DNA of 64,000 nucleotides from Weissella cibaria KACC 11862. Lineage in GTDB: Bacteria > Bacillota > Bacilli > Lactobacillales > Lactobacillaceae. This document shows positions 47,571 through 55,822 of the stretch, piece by piece. Below the pieces are notes generated by a model, which made no database searches, had not been told where the DNA came from, and saw only the letters and a program-made list of their open reading frames with translations. Numbering within the stretch: the stretch's first letter is position 1; every line of letters begins with the position of its first letter. The position numbers and the translations under genes are program-made. Location: the NCBI RefSeq assembly GCF_000193635.1, contig NZ_AEKT01000012.1:1-64000 (forward strand). The letters are read 5' to 3'.

Positions 47571-49316
47571 ATGATACGGATTGGAAAAAAGTATCTCGAG
47601 CCAATACCTGTTTTGTTAGCAGTTATATTCTTGATTGTCCAGGTGTCAGCAGATTTATCACTGCCGACGATTACCTCCGACATCATTAATAAGGGGATTG
47701 CAAAACAAAACATTGGATATATTTGGCAAATGGGTGGGGTAATGTTGGTTATCGCCATTCTTGGTTGGACGGGTGCCGTGTTAAATGTGTTTTTTGCGGC
47801 CACCCAAAGTCAGAAGTTAGGGTCGAAATTACGGAGTAGCTTGTTTAAAAAAGTGACTTATATGGACGCCAGCAATGTGTCAAAATTTGGGGATGCCACG
47901 CTGATTACGCGTACGACGAATGACGTGACGCAATTGCAGAATGTGTTTCAGACTGCGTTGCGCATGATGTTGATGTCGCCGTTCCTATTCGTCGGCGCCA
48001 TGATTATGGCGTTGCGCTTGAATACGCGCCTAACAACAGTCTTCGCTTTTTCACTGCCAATCTTAGCAATCGCGGTCTTTGTGATTGTTAAAATTGCTGT
48101 ACCGCGTTTTAAGACAATGCAAACAAAGGTTGATCGAATTAATTTGGTGTTCCAACAGGGATTGACTGGGGTGCGCGTCATTCGGGCGTTTGGTCGCGAT
48201 GGGTTTGAACGTGAGAAATTTGATACGGCCAACCGTGATTTAACGCACACAGCCCGAGTTGTCTTTACGACGGTTGCAATGATGATGCCGGTAATGACAA
48301 TTATCTTGTCATTTACGAACGTTGGTATTGTGTGGTTGGGTGCCAAGTTGATTGGTGCTAACTTGATGCCGATGGGGAATTTGGTGGCCTTCTTGACGTA
48401 TGCCACCCAAATTCTGATGAGCTTTATGCAATTGTCAATGGTGATTGTGATGGTGCCGCGTGCGCAAGCCTCTGCTGATCGTATTAATGAGGTTTTGGAT
48501 ACTGAAGATACAATTGTGGATGTTGCCACACCACAAAAGTTGCCCGCAACAGCGCCTGAGTTGGCATTTAATCATGTCTTGTATTGTTTTCCAGGAGCTG
48601 AGAAGCCAGCACTGTCTGGTTTGACGGCGAAAGTTTCCTCTGGCCAAACCATGGCAATTATTGGTGGCACGGGTTCAGGTAAGTCAACAATTCTGAATTT
48701 GATACCAAGATTGCTAGATGCGACATCTGGAACCATTACGTTGAATGGCGTGGACATTCGCCAGTTGTCTCAGACAGACTTACATGCTGCAATTTCAATT
48801 ACGCAGCAAAAGGCGGTTTTGTTTGCCGGCACCATTCGGTCAAATTTGCAGTTTGGGCTACCGTTGGCAACGGACGATCAGATGTGGGAGGCCCTTCGAA
48901 TTGCCCAAGCAACTGATTTTATTGAAGCTGGTGGTGGGTTGGATATGGTTGTTCAACAAGACGGTGCCAACTTTTCAGGTGGTCAACGTCAACGACTCGC
49001 AATTGCGCGAACCCTTATTAAAGCGGCGCAAGTGTATGTCTTTGATGATTCGTTTTCTGCGTTGGATTTTGAGACGGATAGTCGGGTGCGTGGGGCGATT
49101 AATGATTCGCCGCGTTTGCAACCAGCTATTAAGATTATCGTCGCCCAACGTATTGCAACAGTCATGAATGCCGATGTGATTGTTGTGTTGGACAACGGTA
49201 AAATGGTTGGCGCTGGCCGACACGCAGAACTTGCGCAAACGTGCCCTGCCTACCAAGAAGTTATGCGAAGTCAGTTGTCGGATGCAGATTTGAAGGAGGT
49301 GGGCGTCGATGCGTAG
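47571..49316 (+). CDS. heterodimeric ABC exporter subunit with degenerate Walker B
   Basis: 581 residues: six-helix exporter membrane domain (about 1-310), then ABC domain with Walker A GGTGSGKST (about 362-370), signature FSGGQRQRL and Walker B VYVFDDSFSALD, in which the catalytic Glu is Asp. This is the pattern of the non-canonical half of heterodimeric exporters (BmrC/LmrC/TM287 type); the partner encoded next carries the complete site. The stop overlaps the partner start by 8 bases. Likely multidrug or lipid/peptide export. Confidence 0.9.
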   Translation: MIRIGKKYLEPIPVLLAVIFLIVQVSADLSLPTITSDIINKGIAKQNIGYIWQMGGVMLVIAILGWTGAVLNVFFAATQSQKLGSKLRSSLFKKVTYMDASNVSKFGDATLITRTTNDVTQLQNVFQTALRMMLMSPFLFVGAMIMALRLNTRLTTVFAFSLPILAIAVFVIVKIAVPRFKTMQTKVDRINLVFQQGLTGVRVIRAFGRDGFEREKFDTANRDLTHTARVVFTTVAMMMPVMTIILSFTNVGIVWLGAKLIGANLMPMGNLVAFLTYATQILMSFMQLSMVIVMVPRAQASADRINEVLDTEDTIVDVATPQKLPATAPELAFNHVLYCFPGAEKPALSGLTAKVSSGQTMAIIGGTGSGKSTILNLIPRLLDATSGTITLNGVDIRQLSQTDLHAAISITQQKAVLFAGTIRSNLQFGLPLATDDQMWEALRIAQATDFIEAGGGLDMVVQQDGANFSGGQRQRLAIARTLIKAAQVYVFDDSFSALDFETDSRVRGAINDSPRLQPAIKIIVAQRIATVMNADVIVVLDNGKMVGAGRHAELAQTCPAYQEVMRSQLSDADLKEVGVDA

Positions 49317-51141
49317 TTTTCAAAGTGGCGGACGTGGCCGTGGTGGGGGCATGAATCAACCGGTTGAGAAGCCGGTTCATTTCTGGCAAACCATCGGCCG
49401 ATTATTTGGCTATCTCGGTAATTATCGGGCCGGTGTCATTGTTTCGTTAGTTATCACGGCCATTTCCGTGGTCTTATCAGTACGAGCACCAAAGGTTTTA
49501 GGTGAAGCAACAACGGTCATTTTTGATGATGTCACAAAGTCGATGCGTCAGCACACAGCCTTGCATATTCAGATGGATAAAGTCGTGCAAATTTTAATGC
49601 TTGTTTCGGCCCTCTATCTAATTGCCGCCCTTTTCTCGGTAATCCAGCAGTACATCATGACCCGGGTTGCCCAAGGAACGGTTTACCAGTTGCGTAAGGA
49701 TTTCAAGGATAAAATGGCGCGCCTGCCAGTTTCTTATTATGATTCACATCAAAATGGGGATATCATGTCCCGCATGGTTAACGATATGGACAATATTCAA
49801 GGGACGTTGAACCAGTCGTTAATTCAATTGGTCAATTCCGCTCTGACGTTTGTTGGTGTTATCTATTTCATGCTAACAATTAGCTGGCAATTATCGTTGG
49901 TGGCCTTCTTGACGGTGCCATTGTCTTTGTTAATTGTCCGGATTATCGCGCCACGATCACAACGTTATTTTGCCCGGCAACAGGCGGCCTTGGGGTTGCT
50001 GAATGACCAGGTTGAGGAGACCTTTGCTGGTCACACCGTGGTGAAAACATTTAACCAAGAGCAACCAATGATTATGAAGTTTGATGCGCAAAACGAAGAT
50101 TATTACAAGGCCGCTTGGAAAGCACAATTTGTATCGACCGTTATTTTTCCATCGATGCGGTTTGTTAATAATTTGGATTATTTAGCTATGGCGGTGATTG
50201 GTGGGATTAAAGTGGCCAGCGGTACCGTTAGTTTGGGTGATGTGCAAGCTATGTTGCAATACACCAATCAATTTAGTCAGCCCATTACACAAATTGCTAA
50301 TTTAACAAATACGATTCAAGCAACGGTTGCGTCAGCCGAACGTATTTTTCAGGTACTGGATGAACCAGAAATGACCGAATTAACCCCGGTTGGCCCAATT
50401 ACGACTGATGACATCGTGACGTTTGAACACGTTGCCTTTAGTTATCAGACTGACCAACCATTGATGACTGACTACAGTATGTCGGTTAAGCCGGGACAAA
50501 TGATTGCGATTGTTGGTCCAACTGGCGCCGGTAAATCTACTATGATTAATTTGTTGGAACGTTTCTATGACACAACCAGTGGGGTGATTCGGTTACGTGG
50601 AGCCGATACACGCGGTATGACACGTGAAGACTTGCGCCAGCATTTCGCAATGGTGCTCCAAGAGACTTGGCTTTTTGAAGGTAGTATCATGGATAATTTG
50701 CGTTATGGACGCCTTGAAGCAACGGACGATGATGTCATCACAGCTGCAAAAATGGCTCATGCGGATGAATTTATTCGCACGTTACCAGACGGGTATGACA
50801 CGATCCTAAATCAGGACGCCACGAATATTTCGCAGGGACAACGACAATTGTTAACGATTGCGCGTGCGTTTATTGCAAATCCCGAAATCTTAATTTTGGA
50901 TGAAGCCACGAGTTCGGTCGATACACGAACTGAGCGCATGATTCAAGATGCCATGGCTAAATTATTGGCGGGTCGAACAAGTTTTGTAGTGGCACACCGC
51001 TTATCAACGATTCGTTATGCGGACCAAATTTTGGTCATGGAAAATGGTAATATTGTGGAACGTGGCCGTCATGATGATCTTTTGGCGGCTGGCGGAGAGT
51101 ATGCGAAACTGTACAACTCGCAATTCACGAAAGTCGGTTAA
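49309..51141 (+). CDS. heterodimeric ABC exporter subunit, catalytic half
   Basis: 610 residues. A Gly/Arg-rich N-terminus (about 1-20) precedes six membrane helices (about 30-330), then the ABC domain with Walker A GPTGAGKST (about 398-406), ISQGQRQLL signature variant (Ser-Gln-Gly instead of Ser-Gly-Gly), Walker B ILILDEATSSVD with the catalytic Glu, and switch AHRLSTI. In heterodimeric exporters the complete Walker B of this half works with the intact LSGGQ of the other half; the weak signature here and degenerate Walker B there fit that exactly. GGAGGTG ribosome binding site inside the upstream gene. Confidence 0.9.
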   Translation: MRSFQSGGRGRGGGMNQPVEKPVHFWQTIGRLFGYLGNYRAGVIVSLVITAISVVLSVRAPKVLGEATTVIFDDVTKSMRQHTALHIQMDKVVQILMLVSALYLIAALFSVIQQYIMTRVAQGTVYQLRKDFKDKMARLPVSYYDSHQNGDIMSRMVNDMDNIQGTLNQSLIQLVNSALTFVGVIYFMLTISWQLSLVAFLTVPLSLLIVRIIAPRSQRYFARQQAALGLLNDQVEETFAGHTVVKTFNQEQPMIMKFDAQNEDYYKAAWKAQFVSTVIFPSMRFVNNLDYLAMAVIGGIKVASGTVSLGDVQAMLQYTNQFSQPITQIANLTNTIQATVASAERIFQVLDEPEMTELTPVGPITTDDIVTFEHVAFSYQTDQPLMTDYSMSVKPGQMIAIVGPTGAGKSTMINLLERFYDTTSGVIRLRGADTRGMTREDLRQHFAMVLQETWLFEGSIMDNLRYGRLEATDDDVITAAKMAHADEFIRTLPDGYDTILNQDATNISQGQRQLLTIARAFIANPEILILDEATSSVDTRTERMIQDAMAKLLAGRTSFVVAHRLSTIRYADQILVMENGNIVERGRHDDLLAAGGEYAKLYNSQFTKVG

Positions 51142-51146
51142 CAGCT

Positions 51147-51184
51147 AAAACACTCATCAGCAGCGAGGTTGATGAGTGTTTTTT
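51147..51184 (+). terminator. terminator of the ABC exporter operon
   Basis: AAAACACTCATCA pairs with TGATGAGTGTTTTTT. Confidence 0.92.
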
Positions 51185-51365
51185 ATTGCCAAAAATTAAG
51201 TTTTCTTCTGGTTTTTCAAGTGAGACGCTGAAGTGTGTTATAACAATTTGCTTTATCCCATGGAAGCTGTCACAGCAATCCCTTTCAGTTTAAAGCTCAA
51301 TTTCAAAATTGCAAATAACCACGGTAATAACCGAAAAGTCAACAAAATGGAAGATTGTCAGAAAT

Positions 51366-51393
51366 CAGCGTCGGAAACGGCGTTGCTTTTTTT
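51366..51393 (+). terminator. GAAA-loop terminator in gene-poor DNA
   Basis: CAGCGTCG, loop GAAA, CGGCGTTG, then C and T7; no intact gene precedes it, so it probably ended a gene since lost. The stretch 51185-51465 otherwise holds nothing I can support. Confidence 0.6.
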
Positions 51394-51465
51394 GCAAACT
51401 CTCAACGCAAGAATAGGACTTTTGTGAATCTTTATATCTGTTAACTGTCAGGCTCTAAGTGGGTC

Positions 51466-51614
51466 ATGGAACTCGCCATTTTACTTTTGATCATTATCCT
51501 GCTGCCTGTGAGCAATGTCATTGCGCTAAAAAATCTGCCTCTAATTTGATAGATACCTCTGATAGCGCTGATAATGAAAAAATCACTGACAGTCCTGCCA
51601 ATGATTTTTTGTAA
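51466..51614 (+). pseudogene. frameshifted small membrane/secreted peptide gene
   Basis: ATG 51466 reads MELAILLLIIILLPVSNVIA, then LKN, and soon stops. Adding one A to the A6 run near 51532 restores a single frame continuing KSASNLIDTSDSADNEKITD, then SPANDFL and stop at 51614, giving about 49 residues: one membrane segment and a polar acidic tail. This looks like a real gene inactivated by a one-base deletion in a homopolymer, or a sequencing error. No family recognised. Confidence 0.4.
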
Positions 51615-51622
51615 GTACTCAC
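51614..51622. repeat. short interspersed repeat, copy 1
   Basis: AGTACTCAC immediately after a small gene remnant. The same nine bases, or AGTACTGAC, recur at 53967-53975, 53987-53995 and 54553-54561, all in non-coding DNA of this block only. Confidence 0.5.
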
Positions 51623-51659
51623 AGCGTTTAGGTGTCCTTAAAATGGCACTGTGAATAGA

Positions 51660-52157
51660 TTATTTGTCTTTTTTGTCGTGTTCCAGCTGGAAAGCTTGGT
51701 TTTTAGAAATTTCTCTGGGGAATAAACGGCTGACACGCTGCCAGATCAGTTCGCGCTGCGTCAAAAGTGAAAGCCCAAGTGAAATGAGCATAAAATTATC
51801 ACTCCCTTTGATAAGGTAGCCTATCATGCCCCGCAAGGCAATGTAGGCCAGCCAAAGTCCTGCTGTGATGAGCGTGCCTTTGCAAAAAATGAGCTGCTTT
51901 TCAGAATCAAACCAAATCTTGCTCGAAATGGCCCGCAGCCAGCCAAAGAAAATAGGTAAGAAAATGTCGCCGAACCCAATCGCGCTCAGCAAAAGAAGGT
52001 TCCAATGAATTGTGCTACGTCCTTGATAAGCAAGGAGACAGCCAATTCCAATGAGAATCAGGAAAGTCCGTGTTTGATGCAGCACGACTCGTGCGCTTAA
52101 CTGACGAATTAAAATCAAAACGAGCAAAAGTAATGAAATGAGAAGATTTGAGGTCAT
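51660..52157 (-). CDS. unknown membrane protein
   Basis: 165 residues, about four to five membrane segments (LLISLLLLVLILIRQL, TFLILIGIGCLLAY, LLLLSAIGFGDIFLPIFFGW, TLITAGLWLAYIALRGMIGY), with a charged C-terminus ending EHDKKDK. ATG 52157 overlaps the stop of the upstream YhgE-like gene (ATGA), so the two are translationally coupled; the longer frame to 52259 lies inside that gene and is rejected. Function unknown. The gene belongs to the foreign-looking block 51190-55770. Confidence 0.7.
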   Translation of the reverse strand: MTSNLLISLLLLVLILIRQLSARVVLHQTRTFLILIGIGCLLAYQGRSTIHWNLLLLSAIGFGDIFLPIFFGWLRAISSKIWFDSEKQLIFCKGTLITAGLWLAYIALRGMIGYLIKGSDNFMLISLGLSLLTQRELIWQRVSRLFPREISKNQAFQLEHDKKDK

Positions 52158-53254
52158 TTTTCGAGGATTCTTTCTCCATGGTTGTGCCAAAAATAAGCGA
52201 GTATGAGCAGCATTTGTCCAATGACAAGGAAAATCAGTAGAGGCCAGATTTGTGACCAAATGTCAGACATCCCTAAGTTAAAGAGCTTACGCAACCCCAG
52301 CACACCGTAAGTCATCGGCAGAAAGTGGGAACCCGTTTGGAAGATTTTATCTGACAAGGCCAGTGGGTAAGAGCCTCCCGCCATCGCCGTTTGCAGCATT
52401 AAAATAACCAAAACAACTAAGACCCCAAAACGAGGGAAAAGCTTATTTAATGCAATAATCAGACTATCAAATGTCAAGGCGAGAAGGACTAATAAGCCAA
52501 ACAGACCAGTCCAGCTAAGCACTGAGAAATGGAAAATGACAGCGGTCAAAAGCGTCATAACGGCGGCCTGAATCAGCGACATTCCTGCGGGTAAGGCAAA
52601 TTGCCACAGATAAAAAGTTTTGAATTTCCCTTTTTTGCTTGCGAAAAGGCGCATGAAAACTTGATTTATGATGATGCCGCCCACAAACAGCGTCAGGGCA
52701 AAGAAGTAAGGTGCGAGGCCTTCAGCGTTATTTTTGACAGGGGAAATATCGTGAGTTTTGAGTACAATGGCTTGCGAAATTCCCGTTGGAACAGCCATTT
52801 TGGCACTATTTAGCTTGGCGATGGTGCTTTGCGCGATGGCTTGGTTGCTGTCGTTCACCATCTGATTGGCGGCTGTTGTCAGGATTTTCTGAGCAGAGAA
52901 ATTCAGGCCGCTGCTGGTGAAAAGTTCGATTTGTGCGGGTTTTTGCGTCATCGCGAATGTTTCAAGTGACTTTGAAAAATTAGCTTTGAAGTCCAGAATG
53001 CCAAAAATCTTGCCCGCTTTGAGCTCCTGCTTGGCCTGGCTCAAGCTTTCTTGCTTGAAGCCAAAAGTCTTGCTTGATTTGATGTTTTGATAAATGGGAC
53101 TTGCTTGGTCGGTTGAATTTGCCACCAATGCCACGGGAAGTTGATTGATTTTTCCGTAAGGGTCGCGGATGGCGCCGAGGAAAAGACCGGAGTAGAGAGA
53201 GGGAAGAATGGTTAAGAAGCCGATGAGCAGCGTGAAAATAACTTTCTTTTTCAT
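52154..53254 (-). CDS. YhgE/Pip-like ABC-2 type membrane permease
   Basis: 366 residues. An N-terminal membrane helix (VIFTLLIGFLTILPSLYSGL) is followed by a roughly 170-residue extracytoplasmic region and five C-terminal membrane segments starting at LAPYFFALTLFVGGIIINQV (about 185). The layout and the LPVALVANSTDQ and KVNQAL-like spacing are those of YhgE/Pip or ABC2_membrane_3 proteins, which export unknown substrates or act as phage receptors in lactococci (Pip). It is shorter than full Pip (about 900 residues). Divergent from an Rrf2-family regulator gene 162 bases away, with shared dyads between them. Confidence 0.75.
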   Translation of the reverse strand: MKKKVIFTLLIGFLTILPSLYSGLFLGAIRDPYGKINQLPVALVANSTDQASPIYQNIKSSKTFGFKQESLSQAKQELKAGKIFGILDFKANFSKSLETFAMTQKPAQIELFTSSGLNFSAQKILTTAANQMVNDSNQAIAQSTIAKLNSAKMAVPTGISQAIVLKTHDISPVKNNAEGLAPYFFALTLFVGGIIINQVFMRLFASKKGKFKTFYLWQFALPAGMSLIQAAVMTLLTAVIFHFSVLSWTGLFGLLVLLALTFDSLIIALNKLFPRFGVLVVLVILMLQTAMAGGSYPLALSDKIFQTGSHFLPMTYGVLGLRKLFNLGMSDIWSQIWPLLIFLVIGQMLLILAYFWHNHGERILEK

Positions 53255-53288
53255 GAGATTGCTTGCCTTTTTGAATTGAATTTTTAGT

Positions 53289-53366
53289 GGATATTTGTTT
53301 ATCCTTAGATAAGAATTATCTGTGAAAGATTTTACATTTCTTTGGATGATTATTATCTTTGGATAT
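53289..53366. promoter_or_regulatory. repeated palindromic operators between the permease and Rrf2 genes
   Basis: TTATCCTTAGATAA at 53299-53312 and TTATCTTTGGATAT at 53353-53366 are copies of one dyad, TTATC-N4-GATA(A/T). A further GGATA/TATCC pair lies at 53289-53304 and a half-site GGATAA near 53388. Likely binding sites of the Rrf2 protein, controlling both directions. Confidence 0.6.
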
Positions 53367-53416
53367 TATATGTCCACGGATAAGGAAAAGCAAATAAAAA
53401 AGGATTGGTATTTTTT

Positions 53417-53905
53417 ATGAAACTTAGTAAAGCATTTTTTCAAACGGTGGGAATTGTGGTCATGTTGGCCCAATTGCCCGAGGACGAAACCCTGAAATCG
53501 CAGGAGATGAGCGCCCGTATGCAGGTGTCGCACTCCTATCTTTTGAAAATCGCCAAAAAGCTCAAGGACGCGGGGGTGATTACCTCATCGGCTTCTAAAA
53601 ATGGTGGCTATTCATTGGCTAAAAAGCCCGAGGAAATCAGTTTTCTTGACTTATTTGATGCCGTTGAGTCGGGGGAGGCTTTCCATGAAAATTTTGACGT
53701 TGAAATCGCGCAAGGTATTTTTATCACGCCAACTTTGATCGAGGAAAAATCAAATCGTTTGATTGATCTTCTAAATGAAGCTGAGCAGGCCTATCGTGAG
53801 CGACTAGCTAACCATAAGTTGAGCGATATTTTGCCGAGTGATGCGGATGGTAAACTGATTCGGATTGATTGGCAAGTCATTTTGGCGGATGATAGCAAAA
53901 TCTAA
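53417..53905 (+). CDS. Rrf2-family transcriptional regulator without cysteines
   Basis: 162 residues. Winged helix: KLSKAFFQTVGIVVMLAQLP, QEMSARMQVSHSYLLKIAKK (recognition helix, about 34-53), then GVITSSASKNGGYSLAKKPEE (wing) and the Rrf2 LxDLFxAVE segment. There is no cysteine anywhere, so it cannot carry the Fe-S cluster of IscR/NsrR; it belongs to the cluster-free group (CymR/YwgB-like). ATG 53417 follows AAAAAGGA at long spacing; TTG 53405 is too close. Divergent to the YhgE-like operon, which it probably regulates. Confidence 0.8.
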   Translation: MKLSKAFFQTVGIVVMLAQLPEDETLKSQEMSARMQVSHSYLLKIAKKLKDAGVITSSASKNGGYSLAKKPEEISFLDLFDAVESGEAFHENFDVEIAQGIFITPTLIEEKSNRLIDLLNEAEQAYRERLANHKLSDILPSDADGKLIRIDWQVILADDSKI

Positions 53906-53912
53906 GTGAGAT

Positions 53913-53938
53913 TTTTTTGACAGACCTGTCAAAAAAAT
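53913..53938. promoter_or_regulatory. 26-bp perfect dyad, terminator or operator
   Basis: T7-GACAG, two bases AC, CTGTC-A7. The 2-base loop is short for a terminator; the GACA/TGTC core recurs at 53999-54018, which favours a protein site. Confidence 0.55.
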
Positions 53939-53959
53939 ACTGACGAAACTGTCAGCACT

Positions 53960-53995
53960 TTTCATCAGTACTGACGGTCTTTCTGTAGTACTCAC
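53960..53995. repeat. short interspersed repeats, copies 2 and 3
   Basis: AGTACTGAC (53967-53975) and AGTACTCAC (53987-53995) in tandem, each preceded by a TTTC-rich segment. Confidence 0.5.
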
Positions 53996-53998
53996 ACC

Positions 53999-54018
53999 TT
54001 TTGACAAAGCTGTCAAAA
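53999..54018. promoter_or_regulatory. second GACA/TGTC dyad
   Basis: TTTTGACA, spacer AAGC, TGTCAAAA, 18 bases before the 54037 gene. Same core as the dyad at 53913-53938; operator candidate. Confidence 0.5.
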
Positions 54019-54036
54019 ATAAGAAATGAGGTTTTT

Positions 54037-54522
54037 ATGATTCTACTATTAGAATTTCTGAGTAGTTGGTTGATTTTCACGTTTTCGCTGTATCAGGGGT
54101 TGCTGGAGTTGACGGGGCAACTGGCGAGTGTGCGCGAGCAGCCGATTCAGACCAGTCAAGACAAGGTTTCGCCTTGGCTGTGGCTGCTGCCGCCGGTAAA
54201 AATGCGCAAGGAAAAAGAGCGAATTTTGACGATTTTGGCAGAAAATCAAGTCAGCCGCGACCAACTGCGAAAGGTGGTGGGCTTTCTGGACAAGGCCACG
54301 GGCTGGTTTTACGTGGCGCTGGGCGGTTGGCTTTTGGCGGTAGCCGAGACCTATTTGGCTGTGGCGCAGTTGACCACGCACGGATTGCTTTTCAAAACTT
54401 TGCTCGCGCTTTTAATTTTGACAGCGCTAGGCGTTGCCAATGGTTTTTATCGCACCAGCGAAAAGCGTCAGGACAGAGCTTTGCAACAGATTGATCAAGC
54501 GATTGAAAAACGGAAAAAATGA
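54037..54522 (+). CDS. unknown small membrane protein
   Basis: 161 residues, ATG 54037 after GAGG. First membrane segment MILLLEFLSSWLIFTFSLYQ, a cytoplasmic stretch with PWLWLLPPVKMRKEKERILT, a central hairpin of two more membrane segments (GWFYVALGGWLLAVAETYLA; LLFKTLLALLILTALGVANG, about 85-140) and a basic tail. No family recognised. GC-rich third positions (CTG, GCG, GGC) differ from the Weissella-like neighbours. Sits just after the Rrf2 gene but has its own upstream dyads. Confidence 0.65.
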   Translation: MILLLEFLSSWLIFTFSLYQGLLELTGQLASVREQPIQTSQDKVSPWLWLLPPVKMRKEKERILTILAENQVSRDQLRKVVGFLDKATGWFYVALGGWLLAVAETYLAVAQLTTHGLLFKTLLALLILTALGVANGFYRTSEKRQDRALQQIDQAIEKRKK

Positions 54523-54552
54523 GTGCTGAAGGAGCCGCCAGCGCTTTCTATC

Positions 54553-54561
54553 AGTACTCAC
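54553..54561. repeat. short interspersed repeat, copy 4
   Basis: AGTACTCAC preceded by TTTCTATC, as in the other copies. Confidence 0.5.
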
Positions 54562-54757
54562 AGAACCAAAAAATAGTTCTTTCAAATTTGAACACCAATC
54601 CATTCCAGGATATTTGACGAATAACAGCCAGATTTCTTTGAGACTACAACAACGGCTCAATGATAATGCCATTGACTCCATTGAACACTTTATAGATACT
54701 CAGTATCTCTTACTTAAATTATTAACCGATGATGAACTTGTGAGATTTGCGAAATAA
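54559..54757 (+). pseudogene. C-terminal remnant of an unknown protein
   Basis: An open frame without start codon reads TEPKNSSFKFEHQSIPGYLT, then NNSQISLRLQQRLNDNAIDS, then IEHFIDTQYLLLKLLTDDEL and stops at 54757. The regular helical pattern looks coding, but the 5' part is replaced by the repeat and the unrelated upstream gene. Parent family unknown. Confidence 0.4.
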
Positions 54758-54780
54758 GTCTAAAGTGAAAAGAGAGACCG

Positions 54781-54805
54781 AAAGCCCTAGAAATGGGGCT
54801 TTTTT
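54781..54805 (+). terminator. rho-independent terminator
   Basis: AAAGCCC, loop TAGAAATG, GGGCTTTTTT. Confidence 0.8.
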
Positions 54806-54850
54806 GCGTGGTTTAAAAAGGGGGTCAAAAACAAGAAAATTACCCCCAAA

Positions 54851-55195
54851 ATGACTCTTTTAGAATTTTGTAAAAGAATTACAATGGATTATCAAATGAA
54901 CCTTACCCTCTCAGAACTGATTCGTTACATTGTCCAGAGTCTAAACATGGCGCTAGACATTGGCAATGAGACCAGCTACGCCAACTCCTTTGATGTGGAA
55001 GTGACAGAGAATGGCTTTCTATTTATTCCACGACTTCCTGCCTCTTACCCGATTGATGATGACCTCTATTTTCGGATTTTCAAGATCGTGAATGTGGCGC
55101 CGTTTCCCGATTATACCCTCTTGAAACAAAACGCCGCTTACTTCGTCCCGATTAACACCGCTGATATTCATGTTAAAAGAGGGAATGCTCGCTGA
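54851..55195 (+). CDS. unknown small protein (accessory block)
   Basis: 114 residues from ATG 54851; a shorter start at 54887 (MDYQMNLTLSELIRYIVQSL) is possible, and neither has a good ribosome binding site. Contains TENGFLFIPRLPASYPIDDD and ends in a basic HVKRGNAR. No domain recognised. Its 3' end overlaps the integrase remnant in another frame, suggesting that the original arrangement was disturbed by deletion. Confidence 0.4.
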   Translation: MTLLEFCKRITMDYQMNLTLSELIRYIVQSLNMALDIGNETSYANSFDVEVTENGFLFIPRLPASYPIDDDLYFRIFKIVNVAPFPDYTLLKQNAAYFVPINTADIHVKRGNAR

Positions 55196-55772
55196 TACAA
55201 CCCAAGAAAAGTCAGAAGCTATTCTAAAGAAGTTTAAAGAGAAGTTTGGCAGTTGGCGAATTAAGGCAATCAGAGGAAAAGATATAAAAGACTTTTTAGA
55301 TGCCTATGAAATTTCTCGAAATTCTAAAGTCAACGTTCGCTCTAACCTCAATATGTTCTTTGATTATTGCTGGTTAGATACGAACCCGCATCGCCAATGA
55401 ATGAGTTACGTTTTAAGGGCCAACCAATGACACAGGCAGAACTGGATAAAATTAAAGACAAGGGTTTCTTCTCTGATGAGTTTAAGAAATTAAAAGAACT
55501 CATGATAAAAGACGAAAAAGAGGGAAGAAGTTACCTATTGCGCCGGAACAAACACCGTTACCGTTTATTTGTGGAATTCTGTTATCTGAATGGGACTCGG
55601 TATGGAGAAGCGGCTGGCTTAACTTGGAGTCATGCCAATCAAGGGGGGATTCATATTGATTCACAAATTGATTGGAGAAAATCTTTAGAAGATGATGAAG
55701 TTTCATGAATTTGGGGAGACAGATAATAAAAAGTTGCGTCTCATTAAAAAGTCTAAGGAAAAAACAGCATAA
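55170..55772 (+). pseudogene. phage-type tyrosine recombinase, frameshifted and truncated
   Basis: Frame 1 (55170-55400) gives an integrase core-binding region: EAILKKFKEKFGSWRIKAIR, GKDIKDFLDAYEISRN, LNMFFDYCW. Near 55370 the frame changes; 55367-55708 continues LVRYEPASPMNELRFK and the catalytic-domain start FVEFCYLNGTRYGEAAGLTW with the box-I Arg. A second shift near 55690 leads to MMKFHEFGETDNKKLRLIKK and a stop at 55772. Box II (HxxR and Tyr) is missing, so the protein is inactive. This marks an integrated element that has lost mobility. Confidence 0.8.
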
Positions 55773-55822
55773 AAAATAACAAAATAATAACCAAAAAGTA
55801 GGGTGAATTAGAGGTATATACG

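Noticed and set aside
47948-48529. 193-codon minus-strand frame inside the ABC exporter gene
   Set aside because: Low-complexity Ile/Thr/Val product typical of antisense to membrane-protein codons; the sense frame has all ABC exporter motifs.
51233-51427. 64-codon frame after the ABC exporter operon
   Set aside because: No ribosome binding site, odd composition, and the terminator at 51366-51393 lies inside it.
54049-54494. Long overlapping frames on both strands of the 54037 membrane-protein gene
   Set aside because: GC-rich third positions create open antisense and shifted frames; the 54037 frame alone has a ribosome binding site and plausible membrane segments.
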